Source of the DNA: Mya arenaria
Lineage: Eukaryota; Mollusca; Bivalvia; Myida; Myidae
Length of the DNA stretch: 64,000 nucleotides
Assembly: GCF_026914265.1 (NCBI RefSeq)
Contig: NC_069135.1
Location: 4,481,001-4,545,000, forward strand
Reading direction: 5' to 3'
Position 1 is the stretch's first letter; the number at the start of each line of letters is the position of its first letter. Both the position numbers and the translations under genes were made by a program. A model generated the notes under the pieces. The model worked only from the letters and a program-made list of their open reading frames with translations, made no database searches and was not told the origin of the DNA. Shown here one piece after another: positions 63,780 through 64,000 of the stretch.

Positions 63780-64000
63780 CCCCCCCCCCCCCCAGGTCCG
63801 GGGAATAGCGGGGACTTTGACTTTCGGTCCAGCCAACCCCGGCTAAAATCCCCGCCCTGTGGGAACGAACAGATGGTAAAATCCCCGCAAAATGCCGCCG
63901 GACCCCAGGGACCCTAGGTCAGGCCCATTCCCCACTATATTTAAAGCGAAGACAAAACCACCGCATTCACCCGGCACTGCGGAGCCACCTGAAAGGTAAA
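63780..64000 (+). repeat. GC-rich dispersed repeat at the right edge
   Basis: Poly-C followed by GGTCCGGGGAATAGCGGGGA, AACCCCGGCTAAAATCCCCG and AGATGGTAAAATCCCCGC. Its base composition differs sharply from its surroundings and phrases recur within it, as in an interspersed repeat. A donor-like GAAAG|GTAAA lies at the very edge, so a further exon cannot be excluded. Confidence 0.4.

Overview
The window is nuclear DNA from an animal, most likely a bivalve mollusc. The evidence is AT-rich sequence, spliced genes with GT/AG introns, tRNA-derived SINEs, and two full-length copies of a bivalve-type interspersed element made of tandem units rich in AGGTCA half-sites, next to very long minisatellites. 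The bivalve call is inference from repeat style; no species can be named from sequence alone.

Layout. 1-168 (-): start of an F-box gene leaving the window. 1.2-12.7 kb: a region of mobile-element and gene relics holding a SWIM zinc-finger gene (2 exons), a decayed MULE transposase, broken exons of an unidentified gene, a 1.5-kb tandem-repeat element and a dead pogo/Tigger-like transposase. 13.9-23.6 kb: a head-to-head pair whose exons I could join in phase from start to stop: a 14-exon, about 1,024-residue DUF6589 protein with two PHD fingers (-), and a 6-exon, 441-residue short RecQ-like helicase (+), sharing a 188-bp promoter gap. 24-28.6 kb: little recognisable. 28.6-33.2 kb (+): a 7-exon single-pass membrane protein. 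34.6-37.2 kb (-): a 5-exon small secreted protein with a duplicated domain. 40.5-46.5 kb (+): mitochondrial elongation factor Tu in two exons, its 4.6-kb intron holding a second 1.5-kb repeat element and a short dispersed repeat. 47.1-55.85 kb: a 28-bp satellite with higher-order structure, split by a repeat element and a 5'-truncated LINE. 55.9-59.8 kb: nothing recognised. 59.85 kb to near the right edge (+): a Thr-rich mucin-like membrane protein gene with a 27-bp minisatellite in an intron.

The strongest candidate for a new system is the RecQ-like/DUF6589 pair. Both reading frames are intact while the MULE, pogo and unidentified-gene coding relics to their left are broken. They share one promoter region, and the DUF6589 protein carries spaced acidic motifs that could form an RNase H-like (D-D-E) active site. 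I read it as a candidate two-gene mobile or DNA-maintenance module; I found no element ends by eye, so mobility is unproven. The two membrane-protein genes and the secreted repeat protein match no family I recognise and look like fast-evolving surface or secreted proteins.
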